Shown one piece after another: positions 63,555 through 64,000 of a stretch of 64,000 bases of DNA. The DNA lies in the NCBI RefSeq assembly GCF_009937955.1, contig NZ_AP018439.1, positions 6,076,001-6,140,000 on the forward strand. The letters are read 5' to 3'. Position 1 is the stretch's first letter, and every line of letters begins with the position of its first letter. The notes under the pieces are model-generated. The model searched no databases. It saw nothing but the letters and a program-made list of their open reading frames with translations, and was not told where the DNA came from. Position numbers and translations under genes: made by a program. The stretch is from Undibacterium sp. KW1 (GTDB taxonomy: Bacteria; Pseudomonadota; Gammaproteobacteria; Burkholderiales; Burkholderiaceae_D).

Positions 63555-64000
63555 GCATGCGCCCCTTCCAGCTCGCCGCTGGTACTGCCCATATAGGCTT
63601 CCATGACTTTGGGATTGGTGGATACTTCCTTGTACGTGCCTTCAGCCAGCATGGCACCGCGCTGCAAGACCGAGATCTTGTCGCAAATACCTGACACCAC
63701 GTTCATATTATGTTCCACCATGAGGATGGTGCGGCCCGCCGACACCTTCTTGATCAGCTCGGTCACGCGATGCACATCTTCATGGCCCATGCCTTGCGTG
63801 GGTTCATCGAGCAACATCATTTCTGGTTCCATCGCCAGGGTGGTGGCTATTTCCAGCGCACGCTTGCGGCCATAGGGCAGATCGACGGTGACCGTGTCAG
63901 CGAACGAAGTCAGATCGACTTCGGCCAGCAATTCCATGGCACGTGCATTGAGCTGGTTCAGCGATTGTTCGCTTTTCCAGAAATGAAAGGATGTGCCGAG
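63551..64000 (-). CDS. livG: Branched-chain amino acid-type ABC ATPase LivG (partial, C-terminal part)
   Basis: The C-terminal ~150 residues of a LivG ATPase; the 5' part lies beyond the window end. The frame reads on to base 64000 with no start or stop, so the apparent ATG at 63937 is internal. Seen are the signature-derived VDLPYGRKRALEIATTLAMEP, the Walker B MMLLDEPTQGMGHED and the H-loop VEHNMNVV. The P-loop lies outside the window. Confidence 0.93.
   Translation of the reverse strand, partial: LGTSFHFWKSEQSLNQLNARAMELLAEVDLTSFADTVTVDLPYGRKRALEIATTLAMEPEMMLLDEPTQGMGHEDVHRVTELIKKVSAGRTILMVEHNMNVVSGICDKISVLQRGAMLAEGTYKEVSTNPKVMEAYMGSTSGELEGAHA

Overview
The window looks like a chromosomal segment of a betaproteobacterium of the order Burkholderiales, most likely an Oxalobacteraceae close to Undibacterium or Herbaspirillum. 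This rests on protein style (GlxA-type regulator, EpsA-like LuxR regulator, LivF with an Arg-type Walker A), moderate GC content, and the block atpIBEFHAGDC next to parB-parA-rsmG-mnmG. The taxon is inferred; no rRNA is present. Several parS-like palindromes and DnaA-box clusters suggest that the right half lies near the replication origin.

Layout. 1-632: a structured dispersed repeat. 633-8083: two coupled hot-dog thioesterases, a GlxA/AraC regulator, a PilZ protein, a glycine-rich protein, a chemotaxis receptor, an HDOD protein, and an 872-bp IS5/IS427-type insertion sequence. 8229-11730: exported metallo-beta-lactamase-fold hydrolase, cytochrome P450, amino-acid-type binding protein. 11815-12120: second copy of the dispersed repeat. 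12323-20175: a purine-use locus (BMP-type binding protein, tautomerase, guanine deaminase, XdhC, XdhB, XdhA). 20568-27965: small genes, then a tightly coupled cassette of a coiled-coil protein, a ClpB-like AAA+ ATPase, a radical-SAM activase-like protein and a zinc-ribbon Ser/Thr kinase. This cassette is the best candidate here for an undescribed system. 28065-33844: YkvA, a frameshifted LysE exporter, L,D-transpeptidase, GNAT, gamma-carbonic anhydrase, PriA. 33845-35800: hemE flanked by two AT-rich regions with shared DnaA-box motifs.

35801-39219: SGNH hydrolase, PPK2 and small proteins. 39327-46504: the complete F1Fo ATP synthase operon with a near-consensus promoter and an intrinsic terminator. 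46572-51571: mnmG-rsmG-parA-parB and a small hydrolase, with parS sites in and around them. 51757-59196: TauE exporter, an esterase broken by an in-frame stop, a MITE with ends like those of the IS, an iron alcohol dehydrogenase, an EpsA-like regulator, a secreted lipase, a HEAT-type protein, DUF4279 and orphan small genes. 59323-64000: a branched-chain-amino-acid-type ABC transporter (livM, livH, binding protein, livF, partial livG), cut by the window end.

How the genes work together. The purine locus would deaminate guanine to xanthine and oxidise xanthine to urate, with XdhC maturing the molybdenum enzyme. The par-parS set segregates the origin region. The atp operon supplies ATP. The liv cluster imports an amino acid or related compound. 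The kinase/AAA+/radical-SAM cassette is probably a phosphorylation-regulated remodelling or modification machine, but its target is unknown.
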